Shown: positions 1-8,599, counted from the first letter of the stretch. The stretch: 64,000 nucleotides of DNA from an uncultured Adlercreutzia sp. (GCA_910589165.1 CAJUSP010000005.1:62001-126000), one strand, 5' to 3'. Translations and numbers: made by a program. The notes: generated by a model not told the origin, from the sequence alone.

Positions 1-2
1 GC

Positions 3-401
3 CGCTACGGCGAGCTGTGGTGCGCGGCCGCCTCGGATAGGAGCCTGCCCTACGACTGCATGAGCCACCCCGACTTGGCGAAGAAGTTCGGCTACTACCC
101 GACCTTCAACCTGGAGCGCCTCTACGACGAGATGGCCGAGGCGGCCCGTGCGGGGGAACGCATGGTGGAGGTGAACACCTCGGGCGGCTACTATGCCTGC
201 GCCGAGCCGTTCCCGGCCCCGGGGCTTCTGGCCGCGTTCTGCCGTGCCGGCATCCCCTGCACCGTGGGCTGCGATTCCCACGACCCGGCCAACATCGCCC
301 GCGATATCGAGCGGGCCTACGGGCTCATGCACGCGGCGGGGTACCGAACCGTTACCGTGCCGACGGCCACGGGCGACCGCCGAAGTATTACCATCGAATG
401 A
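3..401 (+). CDS. PHP-domain histidinol-phosphatase-like protein, 3' end
   Basis: Only the C-terminal 132 residues are in the window; the reading frame is open from base 3. The segment has the closing motifs of PHP metal-dependent phosphatases of the HisJ/HisK type: an EVNTSGG strand, then CDSHDPANI near the C-terminus, corresponding to the metal-binding 'SDxH' motif. The family hydrolyses histidinol phosphate in histidine synthesis, but PHP proteins also act on other phosphoesters, so substrate is inferred. It ends 82 bases before the Nif3-like gene on the same strand. The 5' part, with the first metal-binding histidines, lies outside the window. Confidence 0.75.
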   Translation, partial: RYGELWCAAASDRSLPYDCMSHPDLAKKFGYYPTFNLERLYDEMAEAARAGERMVEVNTSGGYYACAEPFPAPGLLAAFCRAGIPCTVGCDSHDPANIARDIERAYGLMHAAGYRTVTVPTATGDRRSITIE

Positions 402-483
402 GGTGCGCCGCCGGCTGCGGCCGGGACGTGCGGAAACTCTATGCGCGGCCCGTGGGGCCGCGCGGGCGAAAGAAGATGATCTT

Positions 484-1398
484 ATGGGACTGTTCGGAAG
501 AAGCGAGAAGACCGCCCCGAAGAAGGACGCGCTCTCGAAGCGCGGGGAGGCCCACCTGGCCCCCCGGCCCGCCACGCTTACCATCGGCGACTTGGAGCGG
601 GCGCTCTTGAAGGCGTTTCCCGCCGAGGACGCGGAGAGCTGGGACCGCACGGGGCTTTTGGTGGGGGAGCGCTCCCTTGAGGTGACGCGCGTGGCTGTGG
701 CGCTCGATGCGACGCCGGCATCCATCGCCGAGGCCGCCCAGGCCGGGGCGAACGTGCTGCTCACGCACCATCCGGCCTACCTGGCCGCCCCCGACGCCTT
801 CGCCCCCGAGCCGAGCGCGGCCCTAAGCCCCGGCGCGAACGTGTGGGCCGCCATCCGCAACCGGGTGGCGCTCATGGACTTCCACACGGCGCTCGACGTG
901 AGCCCGGCGGCTGCCCGCGTGCTCCCCGGCATGCTGGGGCTGAAGTTCACCGGCAAGTTCGCCGAGCCCTTGGCGAGCACGCGCCGCAAGGGCTACGGGC
1001 AGCTGTGCGAGGTGCCCGACAACGACGGCGCGCCCGAGACCCTTGCGCGCCTGGCCGCCCGCTGCACGGCGGTGTTCGGCCGCGCGCCGCGGGTGTGGGG
1101 CGACGGCGAGCGCGAGGTGCGCCGCGCCGTGACGGCCACAGGCTCGGCTGGCCCGACCGGCCGCGCCGCCCTGGCCGCCGGTGCCGATGTGCTCATCTGC
1201 GGCGAGGTGAAGTACCACGAGGCCCTCGACTTGTCCTTAGCGGGGCTCTCGGTCATCGAGCTCGGCCACGATGCTAGCGAGCTGCCGCTCGTGGCGGTGC
1301 TCGCCGAGGCCGCCGCGGCCGCCGGCGTGCCGGGCGACGACATCATCGTGCTCGACCAGTCCGAGAACTGGTGGTACCCCGAGGCCGTACGCGTATAG
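484..1398 (+). CDS. Nif3-like dinuclear metal centre protein
   Basis: Predicted 304 residues. Nif3/YqfO-family proteins bind two metal ions in a conserved pocket; their biological role is uncertain, and some members have been called GTP cyclohydrolase I type 2. Visible ligand motifs are LLTHHPAYL (about residue 95), MDFHTALDVS (about 130), CGEVKYHEAL (about 240) and a C-terminal ELGHDASELP. The ATG at 484 follows a purine-rich GAAAGAAG. A longer in-frame reading from 193 is rejected because it lacks family similarity and overlaps the preceding gene. The next gene, a zinc-ribbon coiled-coil protein, commonly sits beside Nif3 in actinobacteria and Firmicutes. Confidence 0.85.
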   Translation: MGLFGRSEKTAPKKDALSKRGEAHLAPRPATLTIGDLERALLKAFPAEDAESWDRTGLLVGERSLEVTRVAVALDATPASIAEAAQAGANVLLTHHPAYLAAPDAFAPEPSAALSPGANVWAAIRNRVALMDFHTALDVSPAAARVLPGMLGLKFTGKFAEPLASTRRKGYGQLCEVPDNDGAPETLARLAARCTAVFGRAPRVWGDGEREVRRAVTATGSAGPTGRAALAAGADVLICGEVKYHEALDLSLAGLSVIELGHDASELPLVAVLAEAAAAAGVPGDDIIVLDQSENWWYPEAVRV

Positions 1399-1533
1399 CG
1401 CCTCCCATCTTGGCGGCGGCGGGTCGCGCGCCTGCCGCCGCAATGTGAGTTTTTCCGTCGCGCCGCCCTCAATATCTGGGTTTTCCCCTATTATGATATC
1501 TTCAGGAGAATCGCGCATCGGAAGTGAGGCACC

Positions 1534-2250
1534 ATGGAAGCTACCCGAGAAGACATCGAGGGACTGTTCGAGCTGCAGCGCATCGATCTTGAGATCAAGC
1601 GCCTGAACAAAGAGCTCGACGATCTTCCCCAGCGCGCCATCATCATGGCCGCCCGCGAGAAGAAGGTCGCCATCGAGGCCAAGGCCGAGCAGGTAGCCGA
1701 GCTGAAGCGCGCCACCTCCCGCAAGATCACCCGCATCGACGACGAGGACGCCTCGCTCGCCAAGAAGGAAGCCGGCGTGCAGGCCGCCATCGACGCCGCC
1801 CACGGCGATTTCCGCAACGTCGAGGCCCGCTCCAAAGAGCTCGCCAGCATCGTGCGCCGCCGCGCCACCATCGCCGAGGACCGCGCCGCGGTTTCCGCCG
1901 AGCTCGACAAGATCAACGCCATGGAGGCCCAGATCGGCGCCGCCCTCGACGACTTGGCCGCCAAGGAGCAGCAGGCCATCGACTCGTTCCAGAAGCAGGG
2001 GGGCGACCTGAAGCTCGCCATCGCGAAGCTGGAGGCGGCCCGCGGTCAGGTGGTGCCGAAGATCGACGCCGACCTCGTGCGCAGCTACGACAAGGCCGCC
2101 GCGCGCTCCGGCGTGGCCATCGCGGTGCTCGACGGCAACCGCTGTGGCGCCTGTCGCGTCACCATCGACGGCGGCCGCCTCATCGACCTGAAGAGCCAGG
2201 CGCCGCTGGGCAGCTGCCCTTCGTGCAAGCGCCTTTTGGTGATCGCATAA
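1534..2250 (+). CDS. Coiled-coil protein with C-terminal C4 zinc ribbon
   Basis: Predicted 238 residues. About residues 5-185 are a long charged helical region rich in Lys, Glu and Ala (coiled coil). The C-terminus carries a zinc ribbon with CGAC (near 199) and CPSC (near 230). This is the architecture of the conserved C4-type zinc-ribbon family (CT398-like) often encoded next to nif3; its function is not established, though nucleic-acid or flagellar-export roles have been suggested for relatives. The ATG follows GGAAGTGAGG. It is probably co-transcribed with the Nif3-like gene 135 bases upstream. Confidence 0.8.
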   Translation: MEATREDIEGLFELQRIDLEIKRLNKELDDLPQRAIIMAAREKKVAIEAKAEQVAELKRATSRKITRIDDEDASLAKKEAGVQAAIDAAHGDFRNVEARSKELASIVRRRATIAEDRAAVSAELDKINAMEAQIGAALDDLAAKEQQAIDSFQKQGGDLKLAIAKLEAARGQVVPKIDADLVRSYDKAAARSGVAIAVLDGNRCGACRVTIDGGRLIDLKSQAPLGSCPSCKRLLVIA

Positions 2251-2255
2251 ATTTC

Positions 2256-2285
2256 TTGAACACCCCTTGAAAGCTGTGCTATAGT
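2256..2285 (+). promoter_or_regulatory. Sigma-70-type promoter of rpmB
   Basis: TTGAAC and TATAGT are separated by 18 bases. The site lies just after the stop of the zinc-ribbon gene and about 50 bases before the L28 start. Confidence 0.65.
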
Positions 2286-2337
2286 AGGCAAGCTTTGTGT
2301 CCACAACAGTTTTACTGGCAATATGGAGTTGATTGTA

Positions 2338-2529
2338 ATGTCGAAGGTTTGCGAAGTTTGCGGTAAGCACCCCGTCGCTGGTCGTAGCATCAGCCACTCT
2401 CATCGTGTGAGCAACCGCATGTTCCGTCCCAACATCCAGAAGGTCACCATCCGTGACGCGAAGGGCCATGTGCGCCGCGCCAACGTCTGCACCTCCTGCA
2501 TGAAGGCCGGCAAGGTCGAGCGCGCTTAA
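2338..2529 (+). CDS. rpmB: 50S ribosomal protein L28
   Basis: Predicted 63 residues, the usual length. The sequence begins MSKVCEVCGKHPVAG and contains CTSC near the end, so it is the zinc-binding (C+) form of L28 with four cysteines. An ATG 15 bases upstream would add five residues, but the GGAG ribosome-binding site (2327 region) lies inside that extension, so the start at 2338 is preferred. It has its own promoter and is followed at once by a strong terminator. The order rpmB-asp23-fakA-recG matches Bacillus rpmB-yloU-yloV-recG. Confidence 0.95.
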   Translation: MSKVCEVCGKHPVAGRSISHSHRVSNRMFRPNIQKVTIRDAKGHVRRANVCTSCMKAGKVERA

Positions 2530-2534
2530 CTTGT

Positions 2535-2562
2535 ACGTCCGTCCTGACGGACGGACGTTTTT
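2535..2562 (+). terminator. Rho-independent terminator after rpmB
   Basis: A perfect 9-bp stem (2535-2543 with 2550-2558), a 6-base loop and a run of five T. Confidence 0.85.
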
Positions 2563-2573
2563 GTCGACGCTGC

Positions 2574-2672
2574 GAAGCCCTCTCGTCGACCAGCTGCTCG
2601 CTCCAACGTTTTCTTACGTACCGAAGTACGCTGCGAAAACGTTTCACGGCATCTGGCCGACGAGAGGGCTTC
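2574..2672. repeat. Long imperfect palindrome (nested hairpin)
   Basis: Outer arms of 15 bp are perfectly complementary (2574-2588 with 2658-2672). Inside lie a 9-bp pair (2605-2613 with 2635-2643) and an innermost CGTAC/GTACG pair closing a CGAA tetraloop (2617-2630). The region has no coding potential and sits between two terminator-like hairpins in the 339-base gap between rpmB and asp23. It looks like an interspersed palindromic element or a structured RNA; no second copy is seen in the window. Confidence 0.7.
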
Positions 2673-2704
2673 TCGCTGACTTTTCCAACAGCGTGAGATT
2701 TTCG

Positions 2705-2727
2705 GAAGCCCGCATTGCGGGCTTTTC
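2705..2727 (+). terminator. Second terminator-like hairpin
   Basis: An 8-bp perfect stem (2706-2713 with 2717-2724), a 3-base loop and TTTT. It follows the long palindrome and lies upstream of the asp23 promoter region. Confidence 0.65.
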
Positions 2728-2868
2728 TGCGTTTCGGGGAAGAACGCTCGGCGGGGCCTGTTTGTGGAATATGGCGGGCTGTCATCAGGGGGTAATGCGC
2801 GCGTGCCCTTCCATGCGCTATACTTTTCCCACATTGCGTCTACCAGCTCAGCGGAAAGGAAACGTCCC

Positions 2869-3216
2869 ATGAGTTCAACGATACCCGGCACCCTGCACGT
2901 CGCCAACGACGTGCTTGCCGACCTGGTCGGCAACGCCGCCATGGAGTGCTACGGCGTGGTGGGCGTGTGCGCCCCGAACGCCGCCGACGGCATCGCCAAG
3001 ATCCTGCCGGCCAGCCGCCTGCGCCGCGGCGTGGTGGTGGAGAGCCTGGAAGAGGGCGTGCACGTGGACCTCTACATCATCGTGGAGTACGGCACCAACA
3101 TCGCCACCGTGTCCCGCAACCTCATCGACCAGGTCAGCTTCGCCCTGAAGGAGTACGCGCGCGTGCCGCTTGCCGGCGTGGATGTGCACGTCATGGATGT
3201 AAAGGTGCGCCGCTAA
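2869..3216 (+). CDS. Asp23/Gls24 family protein (YloU-like)
   Basis: Predicted 115 residues, typical for this family. Asp23/Gls24 proteins are small alpha/beta proteins linked to envelope stress in Firmicutes; several are encoded directly before the fatty-acid kinase FakA, as here. The central VDLYIIVEYGTNIATVSRNL stretch is characteristic. The ATG at 2869 is preceded by GGAAAGGA; a longer frame from 2764 crosses the likely promoter and is rejected. It ends one base before fakA, so the two are almost certainly translated from one transcript. Confidence 0.88.
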   Translation: MSSTIPGTLHVANDVLADLVGNAAMECYGVVGVCAPNAADGIAKILPASRLRRGVVVESLEEGVHVDLYIIVEYGTNIATVSRNLIDQVSFALKEYARVPLAGVDVHVMDVKVRR

Positions 3217-3217
3217 C

Positions 3218-4843
3218 ATGACTATTACCTACTCTTCCAACAACGTACTGAACGCCGTGGCCGCCGCCGCCAAAACGCTTGGCGAGCGCAAGGAGGAAGT
3301 GAACCGCCTGAACGTGTTCCCCGTGCCCGACGGCGACACGGGCACGAACATGTCGCTGACCATCCAGTCGGTGGTCAGCAACGTGGCGAACCTGCCCATC
3401 GGCGCCACCGGCGCGGAAATCCGCAAGGCCATCACCACCGGCGCCCTTATGGGGGCCCGCGGCAACTCCGGCGTCATCACCTCGCAGATCCTGCGCGGCC
3501 TGTGCGAGGGTAGCCAGGGCTTCGAGGACTTCAACACCGATTCGGTGGCCGCCGCCTTCGCCAAGGCCCGCGAAGTGGCCTTCCAGGCCGTGCGCAAGCC
3601 GGTGGAGGGCACCATCCTCACCGTGCTGCGCGATGCCGCCGCGGCCGCGAAGAACGCCGCCGACGAGGGCCTGTCCACCGAGGACGCGCTGGACGCCATC
3701 GTGGCCGAGGCCTACGCCTCGGTGCAGCGCACCCCCGATTTGCTGCCGGTCCTGAAGGAGCACGGCGTGGTCGACGCCGGCGGCTTCGGGCTCGCCATCA
3801 TCTTCGACGCCTTCACCGCCGCCCTGCTCGGGCGCGCCGGCACCATGGTCGACGAGATGTCGTTCATGCGCGGGTCGCACCCGAAGGTCGAGATCGAGCA
3901 GGTGAACGACTGGGAGGGCTCCCAGTACCGCTACTGCAACGAGTTTTTGGTCGACTCCGACGCCCTCGACAAGGACGAGGCCCTGGAGTTTTTGTCCACC
4001 ATGGGCGACTGCGAGCTGTGCGTGGGCGACGTGCCGAAGTTCAAGGTGCACGTGCACTCCGACCACCCCGACCAGGTGCTGAAGTACTTCCTGGACCGCG
4101 GGCAGATTTCCGAGGTCTTCATCCACAACATGCAGATCCAGTCCGAGGAGCGCAACGAGAAGCTCGCTGCCGAGGAGGCGGCCGAGAAGAAGCCGCTCGG
4201 CTTCGTGGCCGTGGCCGCGGGCGAGGGCGCCATTCTGAAGAGCCTCGGGGTCGATGTGGTCGTCTCGGGCGGCCAGACCATGAACCCCTCCACGAAGGAT
4301 CTGCTGGACGCCGCTAGCGCGGTGAACGCCGATGCGGTTATCCTGCTGCCGAACAACTCGAACATCATCATGGCGGCCAATTCCGCTGCCGACCTGGCCG
4401 AGTTCCCCTGCGCCGTGGTGCCCACCAAGTCGGTGCCCCAGGCGTTCTCGGCCCTGTTCGCCGTCGATCAGGACGCCTCGCTCGAGACTAACGTCGAGGA
4501 GATGACCGAGGCGGCTGCGGCCGTGAAGACGGGTGAGGTCACCTGGGCCACGCGCGACTCCAAGGACGCCGAGGGCAACCCCATCGCCGAGGGCGACGTC
4601 ATCGGCATTGCCGATGGCTCCATCGAGGCGGTGGACGACTCCATCGACGGCGCGGTGCTCACGCTGCTCGGCAAGATGGACGCCGAGGATGCCGACACCT
4701 GCACCATTCTGGCCGGCGAGGACTACTCCGACGACGATCTGGCGGCCCTCGTCGCCGAGATCGAGGCCGTCTACGAGGACCTGGAGATCGACGCCCAGCG
4801 CGGCGGACAGCCTTTGTACCCCATCATCTTCTCCGTCGAGTAA
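3218..4843 (+). CDS. fakA: Fatty-acid kinase subunit A (DAK2-domain protein, YloV-like)
   Basis: Predicted 541 residues, close to YloV/FakA (about 550). The N-terminal DhaL-like nucleotide-binding domain (about 1-200) shows NVFPVPDGDTGTNMSLT and GARGNSGVITSQILRG, the ATP/Mg site motifs. The C-terminal half matches the DegV-facing domain of the family. FakA phosphorylates fatty acids held by a FakB (DegV) partner to give acyl-phosphate for PlsX/PlsY. No fakB is in the window, but plsX lies 6 kb downstream, which fits this route. The start follows the asp23 stop by one base. Confidence 0.92.
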   Translation: MTITYSSNNVLNAVAAAAKTLGERKEEVNRLNVFPVPDGDTGTNMSLTIQSVVSNVANLPIGATGAEIRKAITTGALMGARGNSGVITSQILRGLCEGSQGFEDFNTDSVAAAFAKAREVAFQAVRKPVEGTILTVLRDAAAAAKNAADEGLSTEDALDAIVAEAYASVQRTPDLLPVLKEHGVVDAGGFGLAIIFDAFTAALLGRAGTMVDEMSFMRGSHPKVEIEQVNDWEGSQYRYCNEFLVDSDALDKDEALEFLSTMGDCELCVGDVPKFKVHVHSDHPDQVLKYFLDRGQISEVFIHNMQIQSEERNEKLAAEEAAEKKPLGFVAVAAGEGAILKSLGVDVVVSGGQTMNPSTKDLLDAASAVNADAVILLPNNSNIIMAANSAADLAEFPCAVVPTKSVPQAFSALFAVDQDASLETNVEEMTEAAAAVKTGEVTWATRDSKDAEGNPIAEGDVIGIADGSIEAVDDSIDGAVLTLLGKMDAEDADTCTILAGEDYSDDDLAALVAEIEAVYEDLEIDAQRGGQPLYPIIFSVE

Positions 4844-4887
4844 CCGATCGATTATCGCCGGGGGCGAGACTCCGGGGAATGCTCAGT

Positions 4888-4968
4888 CGCTCAGACAGTC
4901 CTCGCTCGGCGAAACAGCCCACTGGGCTGTTTCGTTCGCTGCGGAACTCGCTTGGTGAGCACACCCCG
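4888..4968 (-). repeat. Interspersed hairpin repeat, copy A (reverse orientation)
   Basis: An 11-bp perfect inverted repeat (4911-4921 with 4923-4933) is flanked by conserved blocks. Read on the - strand, these blocks (GCGAGTTCCGCAGCGA before, AGCGAGGACTGTCTGAGCG after) recur at 7308-7370. The hairpin stem sequence itself differs between copies while staying palindromic. The outer part (4943-4968) also matches 7223-7249. Confidence 0.8.
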
Positions 4969-5008
4969 AAGCCTCGCTTGGCGTTGCCAGTGTTGAGAAA
5001 AGGGCGCT

Positions 5009-7192
5009 ATGCCGATTGATCGCGAAAAAGCTACGCTTGCTCTGGACGAACCCGTATCGCGGGTTCGTCTTGTTAGTCCGGCGCGCGCCCGCGCCCTGGA
5101 GAAGCTCGGCGTGCGCACCTTGCGCGACCTGCTGACCCATTTCCCGCGCAGCTACATCGACCTGTCGCGGGTGGAATCCTGCGCCGGGGCCCGCATCGGC
5201 GAGACCTGCACCATCCGCGGCACCGTGCACGAGATTCGCCTGAAGAAGCCGCGGCGTGGGCTCTCGCTCGTAGAGATCGCGCTCGTGGACGGCACGGGCA
5301 TTATCATGGTGACGGCGTTTCGCCAGCCTTGGCTTATGGATCAGATCAAGGCGGGCACCGAGGTGGCCGTCTCGGGCAAGGTGGTCTTCGACTACGGCTA
5401 CAAGCGCATGACCAACCCCTTCATCGAGGTGGTGGGCGAGGGCGAAGAGGTGACCGGCACGGTGGTGCCGGTGCACCCGGCCACCGAGAAGCTGTCGGCC
5501 GCCTGGGTGCGCCGCATCGTGGCTAACGGCCTTGAGGCGGCCGAGGGCGCCTTCGACCCGCTGCCTTTGGGGCTGCGCCTGCGCTACCGCCTCATGAGCC
5601 GCAACGCCGCCCTGCACGCCATCCATTTCCCGACGGCCCTGGCCGAATCCGACGAGGCTCGGCGCCGGCTCGTCTATGAGGAGCTGCTGTATTTGGAGCT
5701 GTTCCTCATGCAGGAGGGCATGGCCCGCAGCGCCGGGCGCGAGCCGGTGCGCCACGTGACCGACGGGCCCCGGGTGGGCGCCTTCGCCGCGGGGCTTCCC
5801 TTCGAGCTCACCGGCGAGCAGCAGCGCGCCCGCGATGAGATCCTTGAGGCCATGGCGGCCGACGGGTGCATGAACCATATGCTTCTGGGCGATGTGGGCA
5901 CGGGCAAGACCGTCGTGGCCGGCCACGCCCTGGCCGCGGCGGCCGACACCGGCGGCCAGGCGCTGCTGCTGGCGCCCACCGAGGTGCTTGCGCGCCAGCA
6001 CATGGCCGGTTTGGGCGAGCGCTTGGAAGAGGCGGGCGTGAGCTGCGCGCTTCTCACCGGGTCGACGCCAGCCGCCGAGCGCGCCGAGATGCTCGAGCGT
6101 TTCGCCGCCGGTGCGCTGGACGTGCTCATCGGCACCCACGCGCTGCTCTCCGACGACGTGGTGCCGGCCCGCCTCACGCTGGCCGTCATCGACGAGCAGC
6201 AGCGCTTCGGCGTGGACCAGCGGGCGAAGCTGCTGGAGAAGGGCGAGGCGCCCGACGCCCTGTACCTGACTGCCACCCCCATTCCGCGCACCCTGGCCCT
6301 CGCGCTCTACGGCAACCTCACGCTCTCCTACATCAAGCACCGCCCCCACGATTCCGCCCGGCGCACCACCCACGTGCTGCCGCGCGATCGGCAGGGGGAG
6401 GCCTTCGACGGGGCGCGCGAGGCCTTAGCCCGCGGCGAGCAGGTTTTCGTCGTGTGCCCGCTTGTGGGCAAGGATAGCGAGGAGCGCGACCGGAAGGCGG
6501 CGGGGAAGGCCCGCGACGCCGACGCGGCGGGGGAGGAGTACCACCCGGCCGTGGCCATCGAGGACGAGGCCGACTTCGCCAGCGATGATGTGGCCGCGGC
6601 CACCCGCGAGGCCGACATGCTGCAGCGCCAGACCTTCGCCGACTACACCGTAGGGCTTCTGCACGGCGGCATGGGCACCGAGGCCAAGCGCGAGGTGATG
6701 GAGGCCTTCCGCGCCGGTGAGGTGCAGGTGCTTGTGGCCACGACGGTCATCGAGGTGGGGGTCGATGTGCCCAATGCCACGGTGATGATCGTGGAGGACG
6801 CCGACCGCTTCGGCCTGGCGCAGCTCCACCAGCTGCGCGGGCGCGTGGGCCGCGGCGAGAAGGCGGCCGAGGTGTACCTCATCTCCGCCTCGCAGCGCGA
6901 GGAGTCCCTCGCGCGCCTGTCGGCCATGGAGAGCACCGACGACGGCTTCGAGCTGGCCGCCTTCGACCTCTCGCTGCGCCGCGAGGGCGACATCCTCGGC
7001 AACCGCCAGCACGGCGCCAGCGGCCTGAAGCTCGTGAACATCATGCGCGACGGCGCCGTCATAGAAGCCGCCCGAGCCGACGCCCAGGCCCTCCTCGAGC
7101 TCGACCCCGCCCTAGAGGAACCCGACCACCGCGCCCTGGCCCGAGAAGTCCGCCTCATGTTCGCCCACGAATCCACCATTCAAGGCGGATAG
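5009..7192 (+). CDS. recG: ATP-dependent DNA helicase RecG
   Basis: Predicted 727 residues, a normal RecG length. The enzyme reverses stalled replication forks and moves Holliday junctions. An N-terminal OB-fold wedge region (about 50-160) precedes two helicase domains: Walker A GDVGTGKT near 293, motif II DEQQRFG near 394 (the family usually has DEQHRFG, so His is replaced by Gln), motif III TATPIPRTL near 420 and motif VI QLRGRVGRG near 607. A charged insert of about 35 residues (490-525) separates helicase motifs in the second domain. The ATG follows GAGAAAAGGG. Both flanks carry copies of the same hairpin repeat. Confidence 0.95.
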   Translation: MPIDREKATLALDEPVSRVRLVSPARARALEKLGVRTLRDLLTHFPRSYIDLSRVESCAGARIGETCTIRGTVHEIRLKKPRRGLSLVEIALVDGTGIIMVTAFRQPWLMDQIKAGTEVAVSGKVVFDYGYKRMTNPFIEVVGEGEEVTGTVVPVHPATEKLSAAWVRRIVANGLEAAEGAFDPLPLGLRLRYRLMSRNAALHAIHFPTALAESDEARRRLVYEELLYLELFLMQEGMARSAGREPVRHVTDGPRVGAFAAGLPFELTGEQQRARDEILEAMAADGCMNHMLLGDVGTGKTVVAGHALAAAADTGGQALLLAPTEVLARQHMAGLGERLEEAGVSCALLTGSTPAAERAEMLERFAAGALDVLIGTHALLSDDVVPARLTLAVIDEQQRFGVDQRAKLLEKGEAPDALYLTATPIPRTLALALYGNLTLSYIKHRPHDSARRTTHVLPRDRQGEAFDGAREALARGEQVFVVCPLVGKDSEERDRKAAGKARDADAAGEEYHPAVAIEDEADFASDDVAAATREADMLQRQTFADYTVGLLHGGMGTEAKREVMEAFRAGEVQVLVATTVIEVGVDVPNATVMIVEDADRFGLAQLHQLRGRVGRGEKAAEVYLISASQREESLARLSAMESTDDGFELAAFDLSLRREGDILGNRQHGASGLKLVNIMRDGAVIEAARADAQALLELDPALEEPDHRALAREVRLMFAHESTIQGG

Positions 7193-7222
7193 AAATCAAG
7201 CAGAGTTGAGTGTAGAGGGATA

Positions 7223-7371
7223 CGGGGTGGTGCTCACCAAGCGAGTTCCACAGCAATGTGGATCAAGTAAGGTTGAGCCAAGCGGAACACCGGGTGCCCT
7301 GACCGAGCGAGTTCCGCAGCGACTGGAAATGCCCAGTGGGCATTTCCACAAAGCGAGGACTGTCTGAGCGA
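7223..7371 (+). repeat. Interspersed hairpin repeat, partial copy plus full copy B
   Basis: 7223-7249 is a partial copy matching the outer part of copy A. 7305-7371 is a full copy: conserved GCGAGTTCCGCAGCGA, a 12-bp perfect inverted repeat (7324-7335 with 7337-7348), then AGCGAGGACTGTCTGAGCG. The orientation is opposite to copy A, so recG is bracketed by inverted elements. The stem bases differ from copy A in a compensatory way. Confidence 0.8.
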
Positions 7372-7428
7372 ATCAGGGTACCCGGTGGTCCGCCCTCGGA
7401 AGAGCTGCAAGTTAGTAAGGAGACGGAT

Positions 7429-8013
7429 ATGCGCATAATCGCTGGAGAGCATCGGGGGCGCCGCTTGGAAGCCCCGAAGGGCCAGGGCACCCGCCCCACC
7501 ACCGACCGCGTCCGCGAGTCCCTCATGAGCGCGCTCGTCTCGGCCCGCGGCGGCCTGGACGATGCCGTCGTGCTCGACGCCTTCGCCGGCTCGGGGGCGC
7601 TCGGACTCGAGGCGCTGTCGCGTGGCGCCAGCTGCGCCGTCTTCTGCGAGCGCGACCGCGAGGCCGCAGCCGTCGTCGAGCGCAACATCGCCGCCTGCCG
7701 CTACGGCCGCGAGGCGGCCCGCGTGCTGCGCACCGACGTGCTCAAGCGCGGCGCGGCGGCGCCGGGGCGCCCCTTCGACCTGGTGTTCCTCGACCCGCCC
7801 TATGCCACCGACCCGGGCGAGGTGTTCGGCCTCGTGGCGCGCCTCGATGGGGCCGGCGCCCTGGCCCGCGACGTCATCGTGAGCTACGAGCACGATGTGG
7901 CCGATGATAAGGCCGTGGCCGACGGCGCGGCGGCCGCCGGGTTCCGCATCGCGTCCCATCGGCACTTCGGGGACACGGTTATCGATCTTTTGGAGCGTTT
8001 GTGCACGGATTAA
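7429..8013 (+). CDS. rsmD: 16S rRNA (guanine-966-N2) methyltransferase RsmD
   Basis: Predicted 194 residues, as expected for RsmD. It starts MRIIAGEHRGRRL, a typical opening. The SAM-binding loop is LDAFAGSGALGLEALSRG and the catalytic N6/N2-methyltransferase motif is LDPPY near residue 123. The enzyme methylates G966 of 16S rRNA. The ATG at 7429 has TAAGGAG six bases upstream, favouring it over the longer frame from 7336, which would cross the hairpin repeat. The phosphopantetheine adenylyltransferase gene coaD often follows rsmD, but there is no room for it here. Confidence 0.93.
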   Translation: MRIIAGEHRGRRLEAPKGQGTRPTTDRVRESLMSALVSARGGLDDAVVLDAFAGSGALGLEALSRGASCAVFCERDREAAAVVERNIAACRYGREAARVLRTDVLKRGAAAPGRPFDLVFLDPPYATDPGEVFGLVARLDGAGALARDVIVSYEHDVADDKAVADGAAAAGFRIASHRHFGDTVIDLLERLCTD

Positions 8014-8131
8014 CCTCGGTATTCCATAGCATCTCCATCATGATAGAATGGAAAAACTTACGTGCGACACGCGCGCTTACCCATGCTCTTTTGGGGCCGG
8101 GCGCGAGTTCATAGAACTAGGAAGGAACATC

Positions 8132-8599
8132 ATGGACGAAACCGGAGTGCTGGGGCTGCTCGAAGAGCTCTCGATTCTCTTGGAGGACAGCAAGCCCGTC
8201 TTCGGCAAGAGCAACCTGCGCCAGGTCGACATCGCGGCCGCCTTCGACATCATGGACGAGATCCGCGACTTGTTCCCCGCCGAGTTCTCCCAGGCCCGCC
8301 AGATCGTGCGCGAGCGCCAGAGCCTTCTTGATGATGCCGAGGTCGAGGCCAACCGCATGATCGAGGATGCGCGCAGCCAGGCCATCACCATCGCCTCCGA
8401 GCAGGAGATCGTGCGCATCTCCCAGCAACAGGCCGACACTATCCTGGCCGACGCCCGCGAGCTGGAGCGCCAGACCCGGGCCGGCGCTGAGGATTACGCC
8501 GACGAGGTGTTCGGGCATATCGAGCAGAGCCTTGACACGCTGCTGAACAACACCCGCCGTTGCCGCGACCGCCTGAACGCCACGGCCGGCCCGCGCTAG
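8132..8599 (+). CDS. Coiled-coil protein resembling ATP synthase b subunit / DivIVA-type helix
   Basis: Predicted 155 residues. After about 45 residues the sequence is a continuous charged helix rich in Ala, Glu, Arg and Gln, such as DAEVEANRMIEDARSQ, resembling ATP synthase F0 subunit b and cell-division coiled-coil proteins. There is no N-terminal membrane segment, so it is unlikely to be a true ATP synthase b subunit. Genes of this kind lie between rsmD/coaD and yceD in many actinobacteria, with unknown role. The ATG at 8132 has AGGAAGGA upstream. A TAGAAT -10-like box lies at 8044-8049. Confidence 0.7.
   Translation: MDETGVLGLLEELSILLEDSKPVFGKSNLRQVDIAAAFDIMDEIRDLFPAEFSQARQIVRERQSLLDDAEVEANRMIEDARSQAITIASEQEIVRISQQQADTILADARELERQTRAGAEDYADEVFGHIEQSLDTLLNNTRRCRDRLNATAGPR

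Noticed and set aside
2323..2337. Upstream ATG for L28
   Set aside because: It would place the GGAG ribosome-binding site inside the gene and add residues not found in L28.
8132..8599. ATP synthase subunit b
   Set aside because: There is no membrane segment at the N-terminus and no other ATP synthase gene nearby; only the helix composition is similar.
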